Of a DNA stretch of 64,000 bases, positions 21,991-32,349 are shown piece by piece. Below the pieces are notes generated by a model, which saw only the letters and a program-made list of their open reading frames with translations, was not told the DNA's origin and ran no database searches. The position numbers and the translations under genes were made by a program. Location of the stretch: the NCBI GenBank assembly GCA_021234155.1, contig JAJEKV010000493.1, positions 42,798-106,797 of the forward strand, in the 5' to 3' direction. This DNA is from Isoetes taiwanensis (lineage: Eukaryota; Streptophyta; Lycopodiopsida; Isoetales; Isoetaceae). Each line of letters begins with the position of its first letter. Position 1 is the first letter of the stretch.

Positions 21991-22560
21991 TAAACTTCGT
22001 ATGATTAAAATGTTATTTTTTTAAAATATTTTAAGAAGAAAATTTTATATTGAAATTAATTAAATGACTACTTTAATATTTTAATAAAAAATAATTTATT
22101 ACTGATAAATATCAATATACTTTATTGTACCAATAATAAATTGATCAATAGCTATTATTAAAACACTAACTTTATCGTTTATTAATTTAAACCTAAAAGT
22201 TTTCTTAAAATATTTTTAAAAGTGTTAAATTTCATAAATTGTCAAATTCTCTCATAATGGTTTCTAAGTCAATCGCTTATCGACCCATCAGATTTTATTT
22301 AGAAATTATCATGTCACTGAAAGTCAAAATTTTATGATCTCAAAATAACTATTTATAAATAGATTCAAGTGAAAATTAGTTCGGAAAGCAATTTTATTTT
22401 TTGATAACCATTACAGTTTAAATTTAAAGATAAACTTATATAATTAAAACTTATAAAAAATTTAACAATCCAGAAGAATTAAACAACACATATATTCTTA
22501 TAATGACGTCATTGAAGTGTTATCTATTAAATCTACATAAGTCTAAGCTATATAATAAAT
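21990..22560 (+). repeat. AT-rich direct repeat, left copy
   Basis: Shares about 480 bases with 24375-24840 in the same orientation: caataataaattg, tttctaagtcaatcgcttat, ttttgataaccattacagtt and aagtgttatctattaaatct occur in the same order in both. It has indels and ~80-85% identity by eye. No clear TG...CA ends were seen, so it is not firmly an LTR. Confidence 0.7.
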
Positions 22561-22639
22561 CTAAATAGGGGCTCAAATTATGGAAGTAGATAGCCTGGAC
22601 AATTTAAAAAAGGTTGCTTCTCCACTGCAATTAGAGATG

Positions 22640-23600
22640 CGACGCGTTATTTTGTGTTATAGGGCTCTTCATTTTTTACTGTACATCCATAAAAAGACAA
22701 CTGTGTTATTCTTTTGTGCCATCTCTTAGCAAGTACATGCAGTTTTAGAATCAAACTTTCATAGATAATTTTGCAATGAATTGAACAAAAATTTACATTT
22801 GATTTGGACTGCTTGTATCTAAATAACACTCTAATTGACAAACAATAGAGGGCATCATTTCATGAAAAATGTCCAAAAATAGAGCTTGTTTGCTATGTAC
22901 AATCTCTAATTACAATTTGAGAACAAAGAAAGAACTGTTTAAAGACACAATCAAGTTATGTAGCGATTCATAGTTACAGTCATGGGACTTAATAAGATTT
23001 GCAAACGACAAGTCATTTGGTTGACTAAAACTCTCTAAAGTTAATTTTATCCACCTATATTTCCTCTTCTTTGCAAAAAGTCGATCACACCTACAATCAC
23101 ACCTACAAAAAAAGGTTGAAAGAACTTTAAAAAGCAATGCTAGTTACTAGCAATAAAAACTAATAACAAGAACTCACTTTTGAATACCTATACATATCCT
23201 CAATCGAGATCCATCTAATTTTCTTTGGATTCAAAGCTCACTTTGAATACCTATACATATCCGCAATCGAGATGCATCTAAGTTTCTTTAGATCTAAGAC
23301 TTTTAATAAGGAGATGCAATCATTTTTTATGCTTCTAATCTTCAACGAAGCTAAAGCTAAAGCCTTTAAGCTTTTAATTGTTTCAGTATCAGCCACAAGT
23401 TCACCATGGAAATCAAAGCTTGATTTGGCGCATGCTTTCTCTGCAATGAGAAGCTGCATATGTGGATATATCTTAATCTTTGCAAAGATAGAAGTGAAAC
23501 TGCAAAAGCTCTCAGTGAGCTCATCGTGAACGACGCGGAAAAAACTGCACTGCAGCGGCATAGAAATGTTGTTGATGTGGAAATAAGAAGTGCTTCATGG
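22640..23600 (-). pseudogene. Unrecognised coding-like fragment with a duplicated exon end
   Basis: On the minus strand, 23561 to 23238 reads as a plausible protein segment (VHDELTESFCSFTSIFAKI, then SLKALALASLKIRSIKND) ending LRCISIADMYRYSK. The last ~55 bases are repeated just downstream (about 23170-23240) with a similar ending, WISIEDMYRYSK, followed by a good donor (gtgagt). A further exon-like frame (KYRWIKLTLESFSQPND) follows at ~22910-23050. No family is recognised. The fragments sit between two direct repeats, which suggests capture of host sequence by an element. The copy is probably non-functional. Confidence 0.35.
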
Positions 23601-23634
23601 CGGAAAGTCATCTTCGGTGTATGAATAAAATAGA

Positions 23635-24455
23635 ATGGAAGAGATTCCCCCAGGTTCTTTGCTGTATGAGTGGAAGTCAATCTTAGTTCCCTTATATCGA
23701 GAAAACAATGAGTCGAATCTTACAGTTTACCAGAAACAAGACAAAAAACCCTTGAATGCAGATCAGATTAGCTTAGATCAACATGTGTCTTGTCAGATAA
23801 AAATTTTCCCTTCTTATAGGCTTTCTAACCTTCAATTGTTTCTGACCCTAGAAGTGAATACCGTGATTTGGGGAGTTCAGAACTTTTTAAAAGGAGAGAG
23901 GCTGGGTTATTTTTTTGAAGATATGAAGTTTCATATAGAGCTGCAGAATGATATTGATCTTTTTCAGAAGTCACGCTTAACAATGACAAAGAAAAGAGAT
24001 TTGAAATCAGTTCAAGCAGAAGCGATGCTGGCGGATGTGGGTTCAAGTATATATTTAATGCTCAGATCAAAAGGAAGCATAACAACGAGGAGAAGGAGAA
24101 TGTGAAAGCAACAACACTTGAGGAAAGTGAGGGCAGTTTTAAATGAAAGCTAAAGTACTGGAAAGTGAATAATCATTGGGAAGTGTACAAAAAGCGTGAA
24201 AGTAAATTGTTAAGTGAGATACTTGAACTACCAGATGATATGCACGATGATGGTGCTACGTTGTATTTTAGTACACCTGCTACAGTGAAATGGACGGTGG
24301 ACCGCAGTAGCATGAGCAAGTCCATGACTTTCAAATTGGAATTGAAAAGTGATTATGATTATGTTTATGTTCTTTTCTTAAAAAATAGTTTATTGCTGAT
24401 AAGTTTCAATATATTTTATTCTACCAATAATAAATTGTTCAATAGCTATTATTAA
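23635..24455 (+). CDS. Unrecognised ORFs between direct repeats
   Basis: A 156-residue frame (23635-24105) and a 96-residue frame (24165-24455, running into the right repeat) look moderately coding. The first starts MEEIPPGSLLYEWKSILVP and the second contains DDGATLYFSTPATVKWTVD. No known domain is seen. They may be parts of one element-encoded or captured gene. The start codons are unverified. Confidence 0.25.
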
Positions 24456-24840
24456 AGCATTAACTTTATCATTAATTAATTTCAACTTAAAACTTCAAAT
24501 TGTAAAATTCAAAAATTGTGGAATTCTCATAATAGTTTCTAAGTCAATCGCTTATCAACCCATGAGATTTCATTTAGAAATCATAATGATTGCCACGTTA
24601 AATCACTGAAAGTGAAAATTTTATGTTATTGAAATATCTAATTGTAAATAGATTCAAGTAAAAATTAATTCGGAAAGCAATTTTATTTTTTGATAACCAT
24701 TACAGTTTAAAATTAAAAATAAACTTATTATAAAAAATCTAACAACCAAGAAGGATTAAACAATTCATATATATTCTTTTTATCGCCTCCTTAAAGTGTT
24801 ATCTATTAAATCTGAATAAGTCTAAGTTTTGTTGAATATG
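24375..24840 (+). repeat. AT-rich direct repeat, right copy
   Basis: Direct copy of 21990-22560, ending with tctgaataagtctaagttttg against tctacataagtctaagct in the left copy. The ~1.8 kb between the copies carries the unrecognised fragments. Confidence 0.7.
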
Positions 24841-24859
24841 TCATTTACCCTGGCGAAGT

Positions 24860-25440
24860 CTACGAAGTAGCAATACAGATCTTACTGACGGTTCCTACTA
24901 TTGCAGAGTCCGCAGCGTGAAGATATGATCTATGGTTGAGTGTCTTCACCGAATGGATTACTGTATGAGTGCCCCGCACATTTGCCTCTGCCCATCCTAT
25001 CAACTGCCTCTCGAGGATCCCCGCGAGGAATTTTGCAAATACTGAGCTGATCATGATGGTCTGGTAATTGGCCGGGCAGTGCGGGTCTCCTGCCTTGTGG
25101 ATTGGGACAACCCTGCTAGTGGTCCATTGCGGGGAAAAACCTTCGCGCAATGTCTTGTTGAACATGTCGGTGAATACCGGTGCCATGGATCACGCCCACT
25201 TGAGTAACTCACCGCGCATGCGGGTCAAGGTGCAGTGGTGCTTTTCTATTGGCTAGGCGTTGCGACCCGCTGCGCTACCTCCCGATTCGTGATTTCGGCA
25301 TTGGGTCTGCAGGGGGGTAATCTTGCCCGTGCATCCTCGGGGTTGTAGAGCTATCTGTAGGTATTACCCCCACCGGTGCGGAGTGATGTTTCACTGGACA
25401 TGACACGGCCTCTGAGCACTCTTTGCCCGAAGGTCCGAGA
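24860..25440 (-). pseudogene. Non-LTR reverse transcriptase fragment
   Basis: The minus-strand reading from 25186 gives FNKTLREGFSPQWTTSRVVP, then HKAGDPHCPANYQTIMISS and FAKFLAGILERQL. This is the region before the first catalytic Asp in non-LTR retrotransposon reverse transcriptases (LREG..P.W..S.V.PI.K.GD...NYR.I.I). It is a different lineage from the L1 element at 4-13 kb, since the motif wording differs. The upstream part (to ~25440) is degraded, and downstream the sequence stops at the AT-rich repeat, so only a fragment remains. Confidence 0.75.
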
Positions 25441-26005
25441 TGGCGTTCCGGGAGGAAGAATAAAGAAGAAACAAAGAAAATAATTTAACAGCAATTCATA
25501 CACTATAAAATTAGAAAGGACACATTTTTATATAATTAAAATGGATCGTGTCTACAACAACAAATAGAGATGACAAACAATGTTTATCATGATTCAACAT
25601 CATAAGGATTCAGTGGATCTAAAGTTTTTTCACCAATTCGCAATAGAAGCTTGTAGATTGTTTATAACTACACCTTTTTGCCTTCCCAAATCGCCATCGG
25701 TTCAATGAGTTCTTTCCTGCCTCTCTCCATAACTTGCAACAATACATGTTTTTTGTATATCCAACACTTTTCTTACTGTTCAAATTTTGTTCCTCACCAA
25801 CTTGATTATTCTAGAATGGGACTCGCAAAGAAACCAACAAAGTTAGATAGATAGGCTTCTCATTCATCTCGCCAGATTTTCTACAATGGTGGGCCGGTGG
25901 GTAGCCGACACATGCGAACTACCCACGAAATAAAGGGAAAATCCAATTATAGCGTTTGGACCCCAAAACAATACAATGCTAATAGATGAGTGGTGATGTA
26001 CTGTA
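25441..26005. other. Intergenic, nothing recognised
   Basis: About 0.55 kb without supported features, between the LINE fragment and the dispersed repeat. Confidence 0.35.
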
Positions 26006-26465
26006 GAAAGCTTATCACAGGGATTAAAAACCCGCCCTTTTCGGGTTTCGAGGAAAACCTAGTGATAAGCCTTGAAGGGGCTTAGACAAAGCGTAAGGCA
26101 TAGAATCGCCCCAAAACCCCATGGAGAAGAAGCGGATCTTGGCTTCGCCAACTGTGTACACGCACATCACCAACACAACAAGCGAAACATACCGGAGAAT
26201 AGCATCACCCAAATGGTGAAAAAGCATCACCAGCCGGGTGGAAAAACATGATAAAGCGAAACTTGTACAATAAACAAAGAAGGGGGAGGGTGGGTTCAAA
26301 GAGAATAAGGTATGAGAGAAAGAGGAAGCCGATGAGGCGTGGTGGCAAACGCACGAAATAGCGAACTCCCAAAGCGGGCATGCAGCCCGCCCAAGATGCA
26401 TGCATGACATGCATGCTTCGTCCCATTCTAGAATGGCGATCCGATGTCTCGGATCGATGCGATCG
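26006..26465. repeat. Dispersed ~470-base repeat, copy 2
   Basis: Homologous to 17435-17915 in direct orientation, with the same starting hairpin (gcttatcac...gtgataagcc), the word cacgcacatcaccaacac and the ending tctagaatggcgatccgatg. The long minus-strand frame across it (157 residues) is a by-product, since the other copy does not preserve it. Confidence 0.7.
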
Positions 26466-26499
26466 ATGTCATCAATCGGCTCGGATAGCCGCATCATTA

Positions 26500-26770
26500 A
26501 CGGCTTTTAGAAACATTTGCCCTAGTTCTCATGGATCATATGGTACCATTGCCTTCCATCCGCCCTATCATTGCCAGAAACATTATTATGTGCCTTCACT
26601 TTCTTACATTCATTGTATAAGGCTTTCCACTTCTTCTTGCATGCTTCATAGTCTTTGTCGAAGTCTGGACATATGTGGATCAAAGCAACAACCCACTTGT
26701 CTTCCCACCTTGCACTTCTAGCACCATCAACCCTCTTCTTGTCTTCATGTTGGATTTGTAAGATGTGGAG
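26500..26770 (-). pseudogene. Trihelix/Myb-SANT-like DNA-binding fragment
   Basis: A minus-strand frame (not the annotated long frame) reads KDYEACKKKWKALYNECKKV, then KAHNNVSGNDRADGRQWYHM. The Trp-rich helical arrangement ending SGNDR...WY resembles plant trihelix / Myb-SANT-like DNA-binding domains, including those of Harbinger-related proteins. A Pro/Ser/Thr-rich upstream region lies at ~26830-27060. An in-frame stop follows the domain at about 26525. The start is not defined. It could be a transcription-factor gene remnant or a transposon accessory protein. Confidence 0.4.
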
Positions 26771-27109
26771 TTTTTAGCGTTGTCTCTTGGCCTGAGGTTT
26801 CTTCTCATTAACAATAGAAACTACTACAGATTCAAGTGTAGAATAAGGTGACGTAGTAGAAAAGGACAGAATTCATAAATGGTGGCAATGGTATGTTAAG
26901 TGGATGGAAAGGTACGCTGGAAACATTTGGAACAACAGGAAGTTGTTGGGCACTTTGATGTGTTGGTGGTTGTGGGAGTGCAAGTCTATGATAAGGTAAT
27001 CTTTTGTAGATATGGAGGATGGCTCTGGAAGTGCATTTCCTTGTCTTGAGCATCTAATTCTTGTGTACAATAGACAATCTCCGGTTGTGAGTCCATCTGC
27101 ACCAAAATT

Positions 27110-27480
27110 GAGATACATCTTGGTAATCTAGATTGCAAATAGAAGACGAGCATGATGATTTCATGTACTTTAGTCTCAATTATGGAGAACGATACTCAAA
27201 TTTCTACTGCTAAAAGCCACATATTAACATAGTTTTTTACATCGAATATCTGTAGAAAGCAAGGACATCACACAAAAAGCATATGAACATGCATACTGGC
27301 AAAATTTAAAGTCCAAATGGACCTGATTGATGTCGCTTGTAGAAACAGTAATAGCCAAAGACAGATATGCGTTCTGATGAAAGCACTGGTGCCAAAACAT
27401 TGTTCTTATCGTTCGTGCCAAGGTGTGCTACATGTCTAAGAATCGATGAAGGCAATTGGAGTGTCATGCCAGATCCCACT
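27110..27480. other. Intergenic, nothing recognised
   Basis: No supported gene. It leads into the GC-rich hairpin at 27488. Confidence 0.35.
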
Positions 27481-27487
27481 ATGGAAG

Positions 27488-27608
27488 GGGAAACTTTTCG
27501 AGAGCAGGAAGTTTCGGGAAGAAATAAAAAATGGAAGCGCGCGCGGCCGTCGGCTGCTGGCCGCACCGGCAAGTTTCTTCTGAAACTTCCTCGCTCGAAA
27601 AGTTTCCC
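27488..27608. ncRNA. Compact hairpin with ~36-base arms (candidate structured RNA)
   Basis: The 5' arm gggaaacttttcgag...aggaagtttc...agaaa (27488-27524) pairs with tttct...gaaacttcct...ctcgaaaagtttccc (27574-27608) with only two small mismatched bulges. The ~50-base loop is very GC-rich (gcgcgcgcggccgtcgg). A microRNA-like precursor, a hairpin siRNA locus or a short TIR element are all possible. Transcription is unproven. Confidence 0.4.
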
Positions 27609-27766
27609 ATGTCAGAATCTCTGAGGGCGAGAATTTCCTCATTCTTGAACTCTGGCTCGGAAGAAGCTGGCGTGAAAGGCTACTTAATCTGTTGTTTCTC
27701 TTCTCATTTATGTAGGTTTCAAGATTCTTTAGTCAAGATCGGCCACATGCTACTTCCGAAAGGAAC

Positions 27767-27949
27767 AAAGCTTGCAAAGCTTAAGGCTATGGCGTGGCAT
27801 AAAATAGTACATTTGAGGAGATCCTAGAATTGCGTACAAAGCTTACACTAAAATTCTCAGACAAAGCTTATATAGCCGGCTGGAACAAAGCTTACGAGAG
27901 CTTGGCGTGAGCGTCCTTCATCAGGAACAAAGCTTACAGAACAAAGCTT
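27767..27949. repeat. Seven AAAGCTT words in 180 bases
   Basis: aaagctt occurs at 27767, 27776, 27838, 27863, 27888, 27929 and 27943, mostly within (g)aacaaagctta. The spacings are irregular (9-62 bases). It may be a decayed short repeat or a cluster of binding sites. Confidence 0.6.
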
Positions 27950-28907
27950 ACTAGAAAGAGGTCCTTCATCGCTAGGCAGAGGGACTGATCCCCGGTCCCT
28001 CTGAAAAACACGGTGGCGCTACCGCACCGTAGCTTGAAACCTCGATCCCAAAATCACTGAAAAAACAAAACGAAACCGGGGGAATTTGTGGTCCCGTAGG
28101 TTACCGGTACTAGAAATAACCAAGTGTCCACGTTGACATAAAAATGGAAAGGCCATCGCTAGTAAATCATAGTCTCTCTGACCCTTGACCCTTTTGCTGA
28201 TCTTTACACAAGTATTGGAGAATCCTTCGCTCATTAATCATCGCTGTAAATGTCGGGCATATTTAACCAGCCAATGCTAAATTGCAAAACATCCGCTAAA
28301 TCCACAAAAACGCCCTGTATTTCTTTTGTGGTGTGGCTACGCTTCACATGTAACAAAAAAGATATTCACATGTAAGTTTTTTTGCCGGGCGGCTCAACGT
28401 CCAAACCGTTGGACGTCAAACTGCTCCAACAGTTCCTGATCGACCGGCTGCTTCAGCGTTTGGGCGTCTTGACCTCCGTTTCCAGTAAATTTCGGTCTTC
28501 ACCTGCAACAAAAGGTAAAATCTTGAAGCAATCTTGAAGTTGTGGTAAAAAACAGTCAGATGGAGTAGCAAAAACCGGTGCTGGTGTAGCAAACCGGTGA
28601 TGGTGTAGCGATGGCGATGTTCAGTGGAATCTCGCCCTTAACTAAAAGCTCCATATCTGAGATGCCGTTGCAGGAATGGTTATCGCTTAATTGACACAGC
28701 CATAAATCCGCCAGTGGAATCCTGGCCTAGGAGATAGCTAACTTATGCTCAGCCCTTAATTTCATTGTAAAGGCGTAAGGAAACACCTATTTGATGAGAT
28801 GATTCTGTGCGAAATAGAGTTTTGAAATGTTAGGGAGGTAACTCCAAGCCAGGATGAGAGATCAGTCCTTTGCGCTGTGCAGGTTCGGTGGTGTTTTCTT
28901 GCTTTAA
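27950..28907. other. Upstream region of the PPR gene
   Basis: No gene seen. Around 28570-28620 the phrase ggtg(c/a)tggtgtagc is repeated three times. Any promoter for the PPR gene should lie here, but no element could be named with confidence. Confidence 0.35.
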
Positions 28908-31695
28908 ATGATGGCTGGCCCATCTATTGGATCATTTGAACCTATATTTGATATCAGTAGAGATTTTTATGATCTTAAGCATGCCCAATTCAAGGAATTT
29001 TCTGTTTCCGAAGAATATGCATGTAATTTGTGGCATGAATCAACCAAATCGGAGCTACACTCTTCTTGTGGAAGTTTACCTGCAGCTAGCAAGGCTTTTA
29101 GAGAAATTTATAATCCAACTCAGCTTTCTTGGAATGCAATTATAAACATATATGCCAAGCATGAGAAAGGTGAATTAGCCCTCCAATTGTATGATCACAT
29201 GGTGCAAGGAGGGAGAAAGCCAAATAAGTACACATTTCCTGGCGCGTTGAAGGCGTGTGGGAAGATGATGGCCTTGGAGCAAGGAAGATGCTTTCATATG
29301 CAGATTATGGATGAAAGACTACAATCTGATACAGTGGTGGGGAGTACCATTGTGAACATGTATTTTAAATGTGGGAACTTGGAAGAGGCACACAGAGCAT
29401 TTAGCAAATTGCTGACTCCAAGTGTGATTTCTTGGAATACCATGATCATGGGGTATGTCCATCACGGAGACAATGATCTTGCATTGGATTGTTTTGACAG
29501 AATGCAACACGAAAGAGTAAACCCAGATAGAGTCACATTCCTGGGCATCTTGAAAGCATGCACTACTATAGAGCAAGGTAGGCACATCCATGAGCATATC
29601 CTTGATTGTCTGCTACAATCTGATATTATGATAGAAAGTACACTTGTGGACACGTATGCCAGGCGTGGGAGCCTGAAGGAATCTCCAGAGTCTTTTTACA
29701 AAATGTCCACAAGAAATGTGGTTTCATGGAATATAATAATTGCAGGTTATGTTATGAATGGAGAAGGTAGGCTTGCCTTGGAATGTTTTGAGAATATGAA
29801 GTATGAGCACATCAAGCCAAGCAAAGCTACGTTCTTGAGCATCTTGAAAGCATGTGGCAACGTAGGGACCAGAGAGCAAGGTAGACGCATCCATGAGAAG
29901 ATTTTAGATTCTGGTATTCAGTTTGATATTATGGTGGAGAGCACACTTGTTGATATGTATGCCAAATGTGCAAGCTTGGAAGAGGCATGTAAGATCTTTT
30001 CTAAACTTCCAACTTTAAATGTTGTTTCATGGGCTGCTATGATTGCAGGATATGTCCAGCATGGGGAAGGTCATCTTGCCCTTGATTGTTTTGACAGCAT
30101 ACACACGGTTGCAAAGGCAGACATGGTTATATATATTAACACCCTGAAAGCATGTGGTAGCATGTGTGCACTGCACCAATGTAGGCGTATCCATGAGCAC
30201 ATTATTGAGAATAGTTTACAGTTTGATATAATGGTGGGAAATACACTTGTTGACTCATATGCTAATTGTGGTAGCTTGGAGGAAGCTAACAGGATTTTTT
30301 GTAGCTTACGAAGCAATAGCATAGTCTTATGGGGTGCTATGATCAAAGGTTATGCCCATAATGGAGAAGGGTGCCGTGCACTGGATTGTTTCAGTGATAT
30401 GCAACATGAAGGCATGAAACCAGATAGAATAATCTTTTTGAGCATTTTAAAAGCATGTGGCTGCATGAACAATGCCATAGAACAGGGCAGATACATTCAC
30501 GAAATGATATTTGCCAGTGATCTGCAGTTTGACACTATGATAGGGAGCACCCTTGTTGATATGTATGCAAAGTGTGGGAGTTTGGAAGAAGCACGTGGAG
30601 CATTTGACAATTTGCCAGATCAAAATCTAGTGTCATGGAATACAATGATTGCAGGATATGCTCAACATGGCGAGGGCTTCTGGCTTTGGATTGTTTTGCC
30701 AGCATGCAATGCAATAGAATAAATCCAGACAAAGTCACATTCTTGTCTCTTCTGAAGGCATCGCTGGCTTAGGTGCCATAGAGCAAGGAAGGTGCATGCA
30801 TGAGCTGATTATTGAGAGTGGGTTCCAAAATAATGTTATACTGAGAAATATTCTTGTAGATATGTATGCCAAATGTGGGAATCTGGAGGAGGCATGCCAA
30901 AGTTTTCGAAATTTATCAAATCGGAATGTGTCATCTTGGAATACAATTATTGCAGTATATGCCCAATATGGGATATATGTTCTTGCTTTCAGGTGCTTTG
31001 TAGAAATGAGGCCTGACGGACTAAATCCTAGCATAGTTACATATTTAAATATCCTAAAAGCCTGTGGGAGTATAGGTGCCGTAGCTCTAGGCAGGTATAT
31101 ACACGAACAGATCATCGACAACGGGCTCCTGGATGACATCATACTAGGGAGTGCAGTAGTGGACATGTATGCTAAATTTGGAAGCTTGGAGGAGGCAGCT
31201 GTAGTATTTAGAAAGCTGTCAAGTCGAAATGTGATATCATGGGGTGCAATGATTGTAGGATATGCACAGGCTGGGGATGCTGGCCTAGCTGTGCAGTGTT
31301 TTGATGATATGCAATTAGATAATATTAAACCAGATGATCTTGCCTGTAGTGGCATTCTCAACGCGCTCAGCCATGTGGGCTTGATGGATGAGGGGCTCAA
31401 GTATCTGAGGTCTATGAGGGATTCCCATAATATGGAACCAAATTTATATCATATTAATTGTGTCATCGATCTTTTAGGTTGTGCTGGTTTGTTTAATGAA
31501 GCAAAATTGTTACTTGAGGCCTGTAATATAAAAGGTAGTAGTTGTCTGTGGATGACGTTGCTTAATGCTTGCAGGATGCATGGCAACGTGGAGCTTGGGA
31601 GACAGTGCTTTAATAAACTTATTCTTTTAAATCCATCTTCTTCTGCAGCATATTTCCTTATGGCAGATTGCCTGCATATGTATCAAGGAGGTTGA
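28908..31695 (+). pseudogene. PLS-class pentatricopeptide repeat protein, two frame breaks
   Basis: An intron-less gene read in three frames: 28908-30680, then about 30680-30763, then from about 30763 (open from 30796) to 31695. Tandem PPR motifs are clear throughout, with repeats of the types VVSWNTMIAGYAQHGEG, KPDRVTFLSILKACG, HEQIIDNGLLDDIILGSAVV and DMYAKCGSLEEA. These P-L-S triplets mark an organelle RNA-binding protein, typically acting in RNA editing or maturation in mitochondria or plastids. The C-terminus has E-like motifs (LDEGLKYLRSM-type, CRMHGNVELGRQCFNKL) and stops without E+ or DYW. Single missing bases near 30680 and 30762 break an otherwise intact protein, so this is a very young pseudogene or an assembly error. 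ATG 28908 was taken because it is the first in the frame; a clear transit peptide is not seen. Class and fold are secure, the target RNA is unknown. Confidence 0.9.
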
Positions 31696-32114
31696 GAGAC
31701 GATTTTGAATCCTGCAGAAGTGCTATCAACGAACCCGACTTTGAAGTTGATAGGCAAGCTGATGAGCTTATACTATTCACTGAGCAGCTGAGAACATGCC
31801 ACTGGCTGACTCTTGCAAACAGTATTCGGGCTGAGCAGCTGAGAACATGCCACTGGCTGATTCTTGCAAACAATATTCGGGCAACCTTTATGACCACACG
31901 GCAATGGGAATCTGATGAAGGATCGAAGGTGTGGCATCTGTGATTAAGTGGCTGACACAATTCTCATGGTTACTGGTATATGCAGTCTCGTGCTGCAGAA
32001 AGTGATGGAAACCAGGAACTCGTTATCATGTTGCAGCGATGTCACGACATGAGAAGGTTCCTTGAAAACAAGTTAAATGCTATGCAGATTCAACTGGTGT
32101 TTTCCTTTAACTTC
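31696..32114 (+). other. 3' flank of the PPR gene with coding-like stretches
   Basis: A frame at 31668-31943 continues across the PPR stop in another register and contains a 51-base tandem duplication (31782-31883). Another coding-like frame (SRAAESDGNQELVIMLQRC) lies at about 31988-32100, just before the Copia LTR. No family is recognised. They may be downstream exons or remains of the original gene tail. Confidence 0.3.
31782..31883 (+). repeat. 51-base tandem duplication
   Basis: Two copies of gagcagctgagaacatgcca plus 31 further bases, differing at 3 positions. Being a multiple of 3, it keeps the frame and would insert a 17-residue repeat (LRTCHWL...). Confidence 0.85.
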
Positions 32115-32301
32115 TGTTAGAAGAACGTATATATATATGAAGGTAAGGAGGCAGATGAAGACGCCAATCAATGGCTGATAGACTCTTAGAGATGTGAATC
32201 AACTAACTAACGTGGCTTAGGTGTTATATATACACACCTGGACACGTATAATACTATGTTCAGTCATCTATACTAAAATATGTACATATTTTATAGTAAC
32301 A
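32115..32301 (-). repeat. 3' LTR of the Copia element (187 bases)
   Basis: Read on the minus strand it starts TGTTACTATAAAAT and ends TTCTTCTAACA, with TG...CA ends in a short inverted repeat (TGTTA/TAACA). The polypurine tract precedes it at 32302-32309. A TATA-like stretch (tgtatatataac) lies within. Confidence 0.8.
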
Positions 32302-32349
32302 TCCCCCCTGATGACCAGCATAGTTGTTTATGACAGAACTGAAATAAAA

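Noticed and set aside
26024-26497. 157-residue minus-strand frame with hydrophobic runs
   Set aside because: It covers a dispersed repeat whose other copy (17435-17915) does not keep the frame.
30735-31400. 221-residue minus-strand frame
   Set aside because: It is antisense to conserved PPR motifs.
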